Positions 16,595 through 23,824 of a DNA stretch of 25,542 bases are shown here, piece by piece. Each line of letters starts with the position of its first letter. Position 1 is the stretch's first letter. The stretch is from Candidatus Sphingobacterium stercoripullorum (GTDB lineage: Bacteria; Bacteroidota; Bacteroidia; Sphingobacteriales; Sphingobacteriaceae). Both the position numbers and the translations under genes were made by a program. Under the pieces are notes generated by a model. That model saw only the letters and a program-made list of their open reading frames with translations. It did no database searches and was not told where the DNA came from. The DNA is taken from the NCBI GenBank assembly GCA_019114715.1, contig DXEZ01000099.1, positions 1 to 25,542 of the forward strand. The letters are read 5' to 3'.

Positions 16595-17545
16595 TTAGTG
16601 TTCACTCAACGCTTCAATGATCAAATGCGCTAACTCTTCTCCAATTCTCTCTTGCGCTTCCATTGTCGCTGCGCCAATGTGCGGGCTTAAGGAAACCTTA
16701 GGGTGCTTGAGAACGGCCTCCTTAGGCACGGGTTCTCCTTCAAAAACATCTAATCCTGCAAAAGCAACCTTACCAGAGTCTAATGCTTCCAATAATGCGC
16801 TTTCTTCTACCACACCACCTCGAGAAGCATTTACTATACCCACGCCATCTTTCATTTTTGCGAACTCCTCTTTACCGATTAATGCTTTATCTGTAAAAGG
16901 AACATGCAAAGTTATAAAGTCTGACTGTTTAATCAACTCTTCAAATGAAATTTGTTTTACTGGTACCTTAACTTTCGTTTGATGGGCTAACTCCAACTCC
17001 AAATTTTCTGGCCCTTGAAATAAATCGCTGTAAACAACTTCCATACCCAGTCCTAAGGCTACTTTTGCAGTTTGTTGGCCAATTCTACCAAAACCAACTA
17101 CACCCAGAACTTTCCCTCTTAATTCTATTCCTTTAGCATATTTCTTTTTCAATGCTCCAAATTTCTTTGTCCCTTCATTTGGCATTTCTCTGTTGGAGTC
17201 GTATAAAAAACGAACAGCATTCAATAAGTGCGCAAAAACAAGCTCTGCCACAGATAAAGAAGATGCAGCAGGGGTATTGATAACCGTGATCCCTTTTGAT
17301 CTAGCGTATTCAACATCAATATTATCCATTCCTACACCACCTCTAGATATTACTTTTAAGTTCGGGCAAAGGTCAATCAATTCCTTTCTAACTTTCGTTG
17401 CACTTCGAACAGATATTACACTGTATTCTTGAAGTTTTTCTGCTAATTCTTCTTGAGGAATATGAACTGTATCAACTGTATATCCAGCTTGCTCAAGTAA
17501 TAATTTCCCTTTTGGGTCTATACCGTCATTTGCTAAAATCTTCAT
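16595..17545 (-). CDS. serA: D-3-phosphoglycerate dehydrogenase, short form
   Basis: Oxidises 3-phosphoglycerate to 3-phosphohydroxypyruvate with NAD, the first step of serine synthesis. It has 316 residues. The D-2-hydroxyacid dehydrogenase fold shows GVVGFGRIG (148-156), catalytic Arg242 in SRGG, Glu271 in FEGEP and His289 in SPHIGAAT. It lacks the C-terminal ACT and intervening domains of E. coli SerA, so serine feedback through an ACT domain is not expected. Its position 24 nt after serC fixes the function among 2-hydroxyacid dehydrogenases. Confidence 0.93.
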   Translation of the reverse strand: MKILANDGIDPKGKLLLEQAGYTVDTVHIPQEELAEKLQEYSVISVRSATKVRKELIDLCPNLKVISRGGVGMDNIDVEYARSKGITVINTPAASSLSVAELVFAHLLNAVRFLYDSNREMPNEGTKKFGALKKKYAKGIELRGKVLGVVGFGRIGQQTAKVALGLGMEVVYSDLFQGPENLELELAHQTKVKVPVKQISFEELIKQSDFITLHVPFTDKALIGKEEFAKMKDGVGIVNASRGGVVEESALLEALDSGKVAFAGLDVFEGEPVPKEAVLKHPKVSLSPHIGAATMEAQERIGEELAHLIIEALSEH

Positions 17546-17569
17546 TTTATTATCTTTTCTTTTACTCTT

Positions 17570-18637
17570 TTATACAATTTGCTCTTCAAACTCTTCCATC
17601 ACATCAATTAAAGCATTAACCGACGAAATGCTCAAACCGTTGTAAATCGATGCTCTAAAGCCTCCTACTGATCTATGCCCTTTTATTCCCACGATATTGC
17701 GCTCTGTTGCAAATTTTAGAAACGCAGCTTCCAACTCAGGGGTATCCATTACAAAAGTAATATTCATACGTGACCTGTCTTCTAAAGCTGCTGTCCCTTT
17801 AAATAACTTACTATTATCTATCGCTTCATATAGCGTCCGTGCTTTTACGACATTTTCTTGTTCGATAACCTCCACTCCACCTTTTGCTTTAAGCCATCTA
17901 AGGTTCAACATGGAAACATAGATGGAATAAACAGGAGGAGTATGATATAATGAATTCGCATTAATGTGATTAGAGTAATTAAAAATATTAGGCAACACAC
18001 GATTCACCTTACCTAACAAGCTATCTTTTATAATCACTAACCCAACACCAGCTGGCCCCATATTTTTTTGCGCACCAGCGTAAACTAAATCATGTTTAGT
18101 AAAGTCGATGGTTCTACTAAATATATCAGATGACATATCCGAAACAACGGGTACATCTAGTTTTGGAATATCAAAAACTTCTGTTCCATAAATTGTATTG
18201 TTTGAAGTATAGTGAAAATAAGCGGCATCACTCGAGACTATATATTCTTTAGGAATGTAAGAATAATTTTCATCACCAGATGATGCGACAACTTCAACCT
18301 CCCCTATATTTAACGCTTCTTTAATTGCCTTTTTTGACCATGCACCTGTATCTAAGTAAGCTGCTATTTTGCCTTCTGTTAACAAGTTCAGTGGCACCAT
18401 TGCAAACTGAAAACTCGCACCACCATGTAAGAACAAAATGGAATAATCGGATGGAACTTCCAAAAGTTCACGGACCAAAGAAGTAGCCTCATCCATTATA
18501 CGTTGAAACTCTGCTGATCGGTGGGATATTTCTAGAATAGATAAACCGATGCCGTCTAAATCAAGAACAGCTTCGGATGCTTCTTTAAAAACTTCTTGAG
18601 GAAGTATACATGGACCTGCGCCAAAATTATGTTTCAT
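17570..18637 (-). CDS. serC: Phosphoserine aminotransferase
   Basis: PLP aminotransferase making O-phospho-L-serine from 3-phosphohydroxypyruvate and glutamate; the family can also act in pyridoxine synthesis. It has 355 residues. The start HNFGAGPCILP is diagnostic. HGGASFQFAMVPLNLL binds PLP phosphate, Asp/Ser residues in SDMSSDIFSR follow, and the Schiff-base lysine is Lys191 in YAGAQKNMGPAGVG. The C-terminus holds GIKGHRSVGGFRASIYNG. It is the first gene of the serC-serA-aspartokinase-lysA operon, and a consensus -7 element lies about 85 nt upstream. Confidence 0.96.
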   Translation of the reverse strand: MKHNFGAGPCILPQEVFKEASEAVLDLDGIGLSILEISHRSAEFQRIMDEATSLVRELLEVPSDYSILFLHGGASFQFAMVPLNLLTEGKIAAYLDTGAWSKKAIKEALNIGEVEVVASSGDENYSYIPKEYIVSSDAAYFHYTSNNTIYGTEVFDIPKLDVPVVSDMSSDIFSRTIDFTKHDLVYAGAQKNMGPAGVGLVIIKDSLLGKVNRVLPNIFNYSNHINANSLYHTPPVYSIYVSMLNLRWLKAKGGVEVIEQENVVKARTLYEAIDNSKLFKGTAALEDRSRMNITFVMDTPELEAAFLKFATERNIVGIKGHRSVGGFRASIYNGLSISSVNALIDVMEEFEEQIV

Positions 18638-18959
18638 TTTTTCTGATTTTTTAAAAACCTAGTAATACACCTGAGATTTGCTTTTTATCGTCTGTTACTC
18701 AACATTAAAACAGCAAAGAGCAAATGTAACATATTTTTAAAATTTTTTTAAACCATTTTAGATTTAATTGAAAATAAAACAACTAAAACAAAACATCTAT
18801 AAGAAATTACATTATAATTACCATTTTTCATTTAATTTATTCAAACAATACAACAAGAGATTCTATTTTTAAAAAAGACAGGACCTAAAACCTAATATCT
18901 ACAGGTGTAGCAATTTTAATTTCCTTTACGTTCTATGTAGTACAGTAAAAAATAAAGAG
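18638..18959. other. Divergent intergenic region, no gene seen
   Basis: 322 nt of very AT-rich DNA between serC (-) and the lipoprotein gene (+). It contains a serC -7 element (18721-18728). I see no convincing open frame, RNA gene, riboswitch or strong hairpin. Confidence 0.6.
18721..18728 (-). promoter_or_regulatory. -7 element of the serC operon
   Basis: On the minus strand TACATTTG matches TAnnTTTG exactly and would give a leader of about 75-80 nt. No TTTG at the normal -33 distance. Confidence 0.45.
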
Positions 18960-19694
18960 ATGAAAATGAAAAATAAATTATCCTCATTGATGCTCATAGC
19001 TACATTCGGAACCTTGAGCTTACTTTTCTCCGGGTGTTTAAAAGACGGCGAGAGTACACCAACTCCTGCATCCTCACTTACCATAGTGAATGCGTATACA
19101 CCGTCTGAAGCTATTTTGGCCTTTAACGAGCACAATGCAATCACACAGACGCCTATTGCTTATAGAGAATATTGGTCTAGTTTCAACAGCTACATCTACA
19201 TTTTCCCAGGCGAAAGAAGACTAACAATTAAGTCTTTAGAAAACTCCGAGCCCCACACAATATTGGACACTCTTGTAACATTTAGAGACAGTACATTTTA
19301 CACTTCTTTAGTATACGGAACCCAAGACGATCCTAAACAAATCATTACCACAGATAAAGTAGTAGAGTCTTTAGAAGAAGAAGAATCAGCAATTCGTTTT
19401 TTCAACTTATCAGAAGTCACAGAAAAAGTAACTGTCTTTATCAATGATGAAGAAGTTTTTTCTGGATACGATAAGGAGACAGAAGAAACGGGAAAAGAAC
19501 ATGCAAAATTTATCGCTTCGGCGTCAGGGGAGCTTGAAATTATTGTCAAAAGTGAATCTGGTGAAGTCATTGCCGAAAGATCCAATTTCAATTTTTTACC
19601 AGGCAGTTATTACTCTTTAATTCTAACGGGCGATCCCGAATTAGAGGGGAACGGTGCCCCCTACATTGGCATAATCCGTCAAGGAGCAAACTAA
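18960..19694 (+). CDS. DUF4397-like lipoprotein
   Basis: 244 residues. The N-terminus MKMKNKLSSLMLIATFGTLS leads into LLFSGC, a signal peptide with a type II (lipoprotein) cleavage site before Cys26; Phe at -3 is a little unusual. The mature part is a beta-rich region with features of DUF4397: SSLTIVNAYTPSEAILAF and YIYIFPGERRLTIK, a second unit with IRFFNLSEVTEKVTVFINDEEVFSG, ASGELEIIVKSESGEVIAE and a final PGSYYSLILTGDPE. The two units suggest tandem Ig-like modules. The mature protein is acidic (runs such as LEEEESAI). It is probably anchored at the outer membrane or periplasmic face. It stands alone, with its own terminator. The ATG at 18960 precedes another in-frame ATG at 18966. Function unknown; family assignment is moderate. 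Confidence 0.75.
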   Translation: MKMKNKLSSLMLIATFGTLSLLFSGCLKDGESTPTPASSLTIVNAYTPSEAILAFNEHNAITQTPIAYREYWSSFNSYIYIFPGERRLTIKSLENSEPHTILDTLVTFRDSTFYTSLVYGTQDDPKQIITTDKVVESLEEEESAIRFFNLSEVTEKVTVFINDEEVFSGYDKETEETGKEHAKFIASASGELEIIVKSESGEVIAERSNFNFLPGSYYSLILTGDPELEGNGAPYIGIIRQGAN

Positions 19695-19714
19695 ACATAA
19701 ACAAGTTCAAATGC

Positions 19715-19750
19715 GAAGGGTGTGTCCTATATTTAGGATGCACCTTTTTT
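19715..19750 (+). terminator. Intrinsic terminator after the lipoprotein gene
   Basis: GGTGTGTCCT (about 19719-19728) pairs, with two G-U pairs, with AGGATGCACC (19735-19744) around a 6-nt loop, followed by a run of seven T. Confidence 0.8.
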
Positions 19751-19829
19751 TATGAAATAGTAGGGCATTCCCCCAAGTGGGCTAGTGTCAAATTATTTTT
19801 TACATTAACGTGGTAAAAAGGACATACAC

Positions 19830-19837
19830 TAGCTTTG
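19830..19837 (+). promoter_or_regulatory. -7 element upstream of mqnC
   Basis: TAGCTTTG, an exact TAnnTTTG match, 44 nt before the ATG at 19882. A second exact match, TATCTTTG at 19867-19874, lies only 7 nt before the same ATG. Either one favours the ATG at 19882 over the GTG at 19810 that lies upstream of both. Confidence 0.4.
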
Positions 19838-19881
19838 ATCCAACTCGATTTATCAGAAATGATGCTTATCTTTGCTATAAC

Positions 19882-21006
19882 ATGGATACAAAACAACTGC
19901 TAGAACGAGCTTTAAACTTTGAACACCTAACACAGGAAGAAGGAGTCTATTTATATCATAATGCCCCAAGTGCAGCCTTGGCATACACGGCAAATGAAAT
20001 GAGAAAGTTTCATGTGCCACACGAGAAGGTAACTTGGCAGATTGATAGGAATGTAAACACAACAAATGTCTGCATTGCTAATTGTAAATTCTGTAACTTC
20101 TTTAGGAGACCAGGCCACGAAGAAAGTTACATAACAGATATTGAGACCTATAAAAAGAAAATTGAAGAAACCCTTAAATACGGTGGTGATCAATTACTAC
20201 TTCAAGGGGGACACCACCCTGACTTAGGTCTGAGCTTTTATACCGATCTCTTTAGAGAGCTAAAGCATCTATATCCGAATGTTAAATTGCATGCCTTAGG
20301 CCCTCCAGAAGTTGCGCACATCGCGAAACTAGAAGGAAAGCCTCACATTGAGGTTTTATCTGCTTTAAAAGAGTCCGGGTTAGATTCGCTCCCAGGAGCC
20401 GGTGCAGAAATCCTTAACGATAGAGTAAGGAGACTAATTTCAAAAGGTAAATGTGGAGGGAAGGAATGGCTCGATATTATGCGTGCTGCCCACCAGCTTA
20501 ACTTACCCACCTCGGCAACAATGATGTTCGGGCATATTGAAACTATAGAAGAGAGGTTTGAGCACCTAGTTTGGATACGAGAAGTGCAGAGCGAAAAACC
20601 CGAGGGCAATTACGGTTTTACTGCATTCATTCCATGGCCTTTTCAAGACGATGGCACCCTACTCAGAAGGCTACGTGGTATTCGGAATACCATAACTGGG
20701 GAAGAGTACATTCGCATGATTGCCTTGAGTAGGATCATGCTTCCAAACATTCAGAACATACAAGCATCTTGGCTTACGGTAGGAAAGAGTGTCGCACAGC
20801 TTTGCTTACATGCAGGAGCCAATGACTTTGGCTCTATTATGATTGAGGAGAACGTGGTATCTGCAGCTGGAGCTCCGCATAGATTCACAGCCGACGGAAT
20901 CCAAGAAGCCATCAAGGAAGCTGGATTTGAGCCTCAATTACGTAATCAAAAATACGAGTTTAGGGAGCTACCTAAAAATATGGTCCAACAAGTAATTGAT
21001 TACTAA
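19882..21006 (+). CDS. mqnC: Cyclic dehypoxanthinyl futalosine synthase (radical SAM)
   Basis: Radical SAM enzyme cyclising dehypoxanthine futalosine in the futalosine pathway to menaquinone (cytosol). From the ATG at 19882 it has 374 residues. NTTNVCIANCKFCNFFRR carries the CxxxCxxC cluster ligands Cys64, Cys68 and Cys71. QGGHHPDLGLSFYTDL, DSLPGAGAEILNDRVRR, SATMMFGHIETIEER and GFTAFIPWPFQDDGT are MqnC signatures and distinguish it from MqnE, which shares the fold. The frame extends to a GTG at 19810, but the 24 extra residues look unrelated to the family and overlap the promoter elements. scpB follows after 10 nt. Its presence means menaquinone is made by futalosine rather than the classical Men route. 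Confidence 0.93.
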   Translation: MDTKQLLERALNFEHLTQEEGVYLYHNAPSAALAYTANEMRKFHVPHEKVTWQIDRNVNTTNVCIANCKFCNFFRRPGHEESYITDIETYKKKIEETLKYGGDQLLLQGGHHPDLGLSFYTDLFRELKHLYPNVKLHALGPPEVAHIAKLEGKPHIEVLSALKESGLDSLPGAGAEILNDRVRRLISKGKCGGKEWLDIMRAAHQLNLPTSATMMFGHIETIEERFEHLVWIREVQSEKPEGNYGFTAFIPWPFQDDGTLLRRLRGIRNTITGEEYIRMIALSRIMLPNIQNIQASWLTVGKSVAQLCLHAGANDFGSIMIEENVVSAAGAPHRFTADGIQEAIKEAGFEPQLRNQKYEFRELPKNMVQQVIDY

Positions 21007-21016
21007 AAAATCAGCC

Positions 21017-21583
21017 ATGCAAGAGATTAAAAAACAAATGGAAACTCTTGTGTTTTGTGCAGAAGAAGGGATTAGCTTGACAGAAATAAAGCTAATCCTG
21101 GAGGATCTACACGGCAAAAAGTTAGAAGATACTATTCTAGAAAACTTACTAGAGGAGATAAAAGAAAAATATAAAAGTACGCAGGAAATATTTGCCCTTA
21201 AATTAATTGGAGGTCATTATAGGTTCTTAACGAAAGAATTATACTACCCAGTATTGCAAAAATACCAAGCCCTGAAGGAGCAAAGAAAACTAGGACAAGC
21301 GGCCTTAGAAACGCTAGCTATAATAGCCTATAAACAACCCATTACAAAATTAGAGGTCGAACAGATCAGAGGTGTAAATTGCGATTACTCCATACAAAGA
21401 CTTTTAGAGAGAAGCTTAATTCATATCCTAGGAAAATCAGAATCCGTAGGAAGACCTCTTTTATACGGCACAAGTATGGAGTTTATGAACCATTTTGGCC
21501 TTAAAAGCCTGAAAGAATTGCCACGATTAAAAGAAATTATAGAGGAGCAAAACACTATAGGAGAAGAGAATACAGAATTCTAG
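21017..21583 (+). CDS. scpB: Segregation and condensation protein ScpB
   Basis: Kleisin-associated subunit of the SMC-ScpAB complex that compacts and segregates chromosomes. With the ATG at 21017 it has 188 residues, normal for the family; a TTG at 20996 would overlap mqnC and add seven unsupported residues. Two winged-helix domains: residues about 1-80 (METLVFCAEEGISLTEIKLIL, LKLIGGHYRFLTK) and about 85-170 with the core motif ALETLAIIAYKQPITKLEVEQIRGVNCDYSIQRLLERSLI and GRPLLYGTS. It sits 10 nt after mqnC and is probably co-transcribed. scpA is not in the window. Confidence 0.93.
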   Translation: MQEIKKQMETLVFCAEEGISLTEIKLILEDLHGKKLEDTILENLLEEIKEKYKSTQEIFALKLIGGHYRFLTKELYYPVLQKYQALKEQRKLGQAALETLAIIAYKQPITKLEVEQIRGVNCDYSIQRLLERSLIHILGKSESVGRPLLYGTSMEFMNHFGLKSLKELPRLKEIIEEQNTIGEENTEF

Positions 21584-21677
21584 TGCAATAAAAAAATAAT
21601 AAAATATTATAAAACATTTTTTGTTTTAAAATTCTTATTAATTTTACCCGCAGAACGAATATATTAATGATCTTTCT

Positions 21678-21854
21678 ATGAACACAGTGGACTTTACGGC
21701 CATAGCAAATCAGGAATTAACTGAAGAGAAGTTCATGAACTTCAACGGCCCAGACGACGACTTCGACGACGACTTTGACGACGACTTTGACATCGATGAT
21801 TTGGATTTAGATTTAGATGACTTCGACGACGACTTCGACGACGACGACTTTTAA
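21678..21854 (+). CDS. Small Asp-rich DDDF-repeat protein
   Basis: I translated this 58-codon frame by hand: ATG at 21678, TAA at 21852-21854. Residues 1-25 are ordinary (MNTVDFTAIANQELTEEKF, then MNFNGP). From residue 26 to the end it consists only of Asp, Phe, Leu and Ile: three DDDF units, then a central D-I/L segment (about 38-46), then DDF, DDDF and DDDDF. About half of the protein is Asp and there is a single Lys, so it is extremely acidic, likely disordered, and has periodic hydrophobic residues. No signal peptide or Cys. It has a strong terminator 14 nt after the stop and a 94-nt AT-rich gap before the start, which argues for a real gene. Function not recognised. Confidence 0.7.
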   Translation: MNTVDFTAIANQELTEEKFMNFNGPDDDFDDDFDDDFDIDDLDLDLDDFDDDFDDDDF

Positions 21855-21867
21855 AAACAAGCACAAT

Positions 21868-21905
21868 ATTAATAGGGTGGACAGGCATTCGCCCTATTAA
21901 TTTTT
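21868..21905 (+). terminator. Intrinsic terminator after the Asp-rich gene
   Basis: ATTAATAGGG (21868-21877) pairs perfectly with CCCTATTAAT (21892-21901) around a 14-nt loop, followed by a T run. It lies directly after the small acidic gene. Confidence 0.8.
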
Positions 21906-21983
21906 ATTTGAACCCGCCCCGACCATTTCCATGAGGATTGTCAGTAATGGATGAAAAATACCAAAATAAATACTTCATAAATC

Positions 21984-22022
21984 AAAAAAGCGAAATAGAG
22001 AACCTCCCCATTTCGCTTTTTT
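21984..22022. terminator. Bidirectional intrinsic terminator
   Basis: AAAAAAGCGAAAT (21984-21996) pairs perfectly with ATTTCGCTTTTTT (22010-22022) around a 13-nt loop. It starts 17 nt past the XRE gene stop on the minus strand and backs up the Asp-rich gene terminator on the plus strand. Confidence 0.8.
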
Positions 22023-22039
22023 TATAATCAACAAAAAAT

Positions 22040-22375
22040 TTACTTACTTTCGGCCAGATGTAATAATTCATAAAGTTTGATTATCTTTTTTTGCAAATCA
22101 ATAACCTCCTTTTCTCTTAATCTCAATTGTTCTTTGTAATCTTCGATCTTCTCCTTTTCCTCTATGTCAATCTCATCTTCAGAAGCTAATAATTGAACCA
22201 AACTCATATCAAAAAGTTTAGATATTTGGTTTAAACGAGATAAATTGACATCTGTAATTCCAGTTTCAATTTTAGAAAATGCTGGAATTGAAATCCCCAA
22301 TCTTTTAGCCACGTCTTCTTGACTCCAGCTTCTTTGATGCCTCAGCAATCTGATTTTTTTTCCAATTGTGTTCAT
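22040..22375 (-). CDS. XRE-family helix-turn-helix regulator with coiled-coil tail
   Basis: 111 residues. Residues about 4-62 form a Cro/C1-type HTH: IGKKIRLLRHQRSWSQEDVAKRLGISIPAFSKIETG, then LSRLNQISKLFDMSLVQLL. Residues about 65-108 are a charged, leucine-heptad helix (IEEKEKIEDYKEQLRLREKEVIDLQKKIIKLYELL), probably a coiled coil for dimerisation. There is no ligand-binding or peptidase domain. It is 85 nt downstream of the Mpl-like gene on the same strand and ends at a strong hairpin. Such small XRE proteins are common in Bacteroidota, and nothing here shows its target. A partner toxin gene was looked for and not found. Confidence 0.85.
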   Translation of the reverse strand: MNTIGKKIRLLRHQRSWSQEDVAKRLGISIPAFSKIETGITDVNLSRLNQISKLFDMSLVQLLASEDEIDIEEKEKIEDYKEQLRLREKEVIDLQKKIIKLYELLHLAESK

Positions 22376-22460
22376 TGTGTTAAGGTAAATGTAAAAATAA
22401 TTTAAGTTTTAAGTCAATAAATATACAAAACTTTATAATAAAAAAATATTTTTATACAGG

Positions 22461-23822
22461 CTACTTAAAAAACCCACCCATTAACTCGCTATATGGCAAA
22501 GGGTTCTCTTCGTTCGAGCTAATTATAAGCAAGTTGTACTGGTAATTTTCTATCGTTTTAAGATAAACCATTACCTCATTGATATCCTTCGCTAAACGCA
22601 CATTGTTTTCGTTACCCAATAGATTTATAATCGACTTTATATTTTCATTCTCTTGCTCTCCCTCCAAACTCTCCTCGGGTAAAAGCATAATAATTTCATC
22701 TGACTTGCCTAAAAAATACTCAATGCTTTGCGTGCCTGCGAGCTGCTTGATAAGACTATCGTTTAGCTGTAAAACAGTCACTAAATTAAAGCCTTCAAAT
22801 TGATCTTTAACAATTCGGATGCTATCTTTTATTTTATATAAAGATTGAGAAAAGTCCCTATAGACTACACTCCCATCTTTTCCACCTAGATATTCTAAAT
22901 CTCTAATTGAACCTTCAAAAGTTTCTATAGCACTATAAAAATCTGCTCTAGAGACACCCAGCCATTCACATACTGTCATTGCCCCAGAAATATAAGACAA
23001 ATAGTATTTACCATGAACTCGCAAAGCAATATTAGCATCATCGGTATGCAAGTATGTCACTCCCTTTTCTATGTGGTAGCTAGGCAAGTTATAACCATGA
23101 CGATTCAATTTCAAGTCCTTAGTCGCATCCAAAAGCTCGGACACGGACTTATCTTCTTTATTGTAAATCAATGTCCCTTTTGGAACAATGCTTTTAACAA
23201 GTCTCTCAAAACGAGCAAATAACTCTTCTTCCGATATATTTTTTTCACAAAAATCAGAATGTACACCAGTTATTAACGCAATATTAGGCTGATAAATTTC
23301 AAATTTAGATCTTTCATCTAAGCATGAAGCTTCAAAAGCATCTCCTTCTAACAAGATCAGTTTATTTTGCGGAGAAAAACTAACTAAAGAATCAAAACCT
23401 TTAACTTTGGAGCCGACCAAATAATCGAATTCCACTCCCACTTCATTGAGAACATGCATGACCATGCTCATGATGGTGGTCTTTCCTGTTCGCCCTGCAA
23501 TGACAACACGTGTTTTCTCTATACTCTGTTCGTAAATAAACTCTTGAATAGAGTAAATCTTAAGACCCAGTTCTTGAGCTTTCAATAGCTCGGGATTATC
23601 GTCTTTTACCTGGACTCCTATGATAACTGCGTCCAAATCAGAAGTGATATTTTCACTGTTCCAGCCCAAAACTTCTGGTAACAGACCTGCGTCCTGCAAC
23701 TTGGATTTTGAGGGTTCCACAATTTGATTATCGGAACCACTTATCTGATGCCCCTGACCAGCCAAGGCGATGGCTAAATCATGCATCACAGTTCCCCCAA
23801 TAGCGATAAAATGTATACGCAT
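22461..23822 (-). CDS. Mpl-like Mur ligase homologue, probably catalytically impaired
   Basis: With the ATG at 23822 (2 nt after the prmA stop) it has 453 residues, the Mpl length. Mpl joins UDP-MurNAc to the recycled tripeptide in murein recycling. The N-terminal MRIHFIAIGGTVMHDLAIAL...GSD, IVEPSKSKL, VIIGVQVKDDNPEL and IYSIQEFIYEQS follow Mpl closely. However, G-T/S-H-GKTT reads GRTGKTT (110-116), keeping Lys114 but not the His. The GDE acidic motif reads GDAFEAS (160-166). The conserved DH in the next strand reads SDF (189-191). GxHNxxN reads GKYYLSY (271-277), RRLE reads RDLE (307-310), and D-F/Y-AHxP reads DFSQSL (323-328). The frame is intact, so this looks like a maintained pseudoenzyme or a ligase with altered chemistry. 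Motif comparison is from memory. Confidence 0.8.
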   Translation of the reverse strand: MRIHFIAIGGTVMHDLAIALAGQGHQISGSDNQIVEPSKSKLQDAGLLPEVLGWNSENITSDLDAVIIGVQVKDDNPELLKAQELGLKIYSIQEFIYEQSIEKTRVVIAGRTGKTTIMSMVMHVLNEVGVEFDYLVGSKVKGFDSLVSFSPQNKLILLEGDAFEASCLDERSKFEIYQPNIALITGVHSDFCEKNISEEELFARFERLVKSIVPKGTLIYNKEDKSVSELLDATKDLKLNRHGYNLPSYHIEKGVTYLHTDDANIALRVHGKYYLSYISGAMTVCEWLGVSRADFYSAIETFEGSIRDLEYLGGKDGSVVYRDFSQSLYKIKDSIRIVKDQFEGFNLVTVLQLNDSLIKQLAGTQSIEYFLGKSDEIIMLLPEESLEGEQENENIKSIINLLGNENNVRLAKDINEVMVYLKTIENYQYNLLIISSNEENPLPYSELMGGFFK

Positions 23823-23824
23823 AT

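Noticed and set aside
21611..21627. AAAACA/TGTTTT hairpin after scpB as terminator
   Set aside because: Only six mostly A-T pairs with a T loop; too weak to call in this base composition.
21678..21854. Asp-rich gene as a RiPP (for example graspetide) precursor
   Set aside because: The tail has no Ser, Thr, Lys or Cys to modify and no ATP-grasp, radical SAM-maturase or peptidase-transporter gene is adjacent; mqnC is a menaquinone enzyme.
22040..22375. XRE protein as antitoxin of a toxin-antitoxin pair
   Set aside because: No small toxin-like gene lies next to it; the neighbours are the terminator region and the Mpl-like gene.
22413..22460. AT-rich palindromic sequence after the Mpl-like gene
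   Set aside because: Only A-T pairing, imperfect, no clear T-tract; cannot be separated from background.
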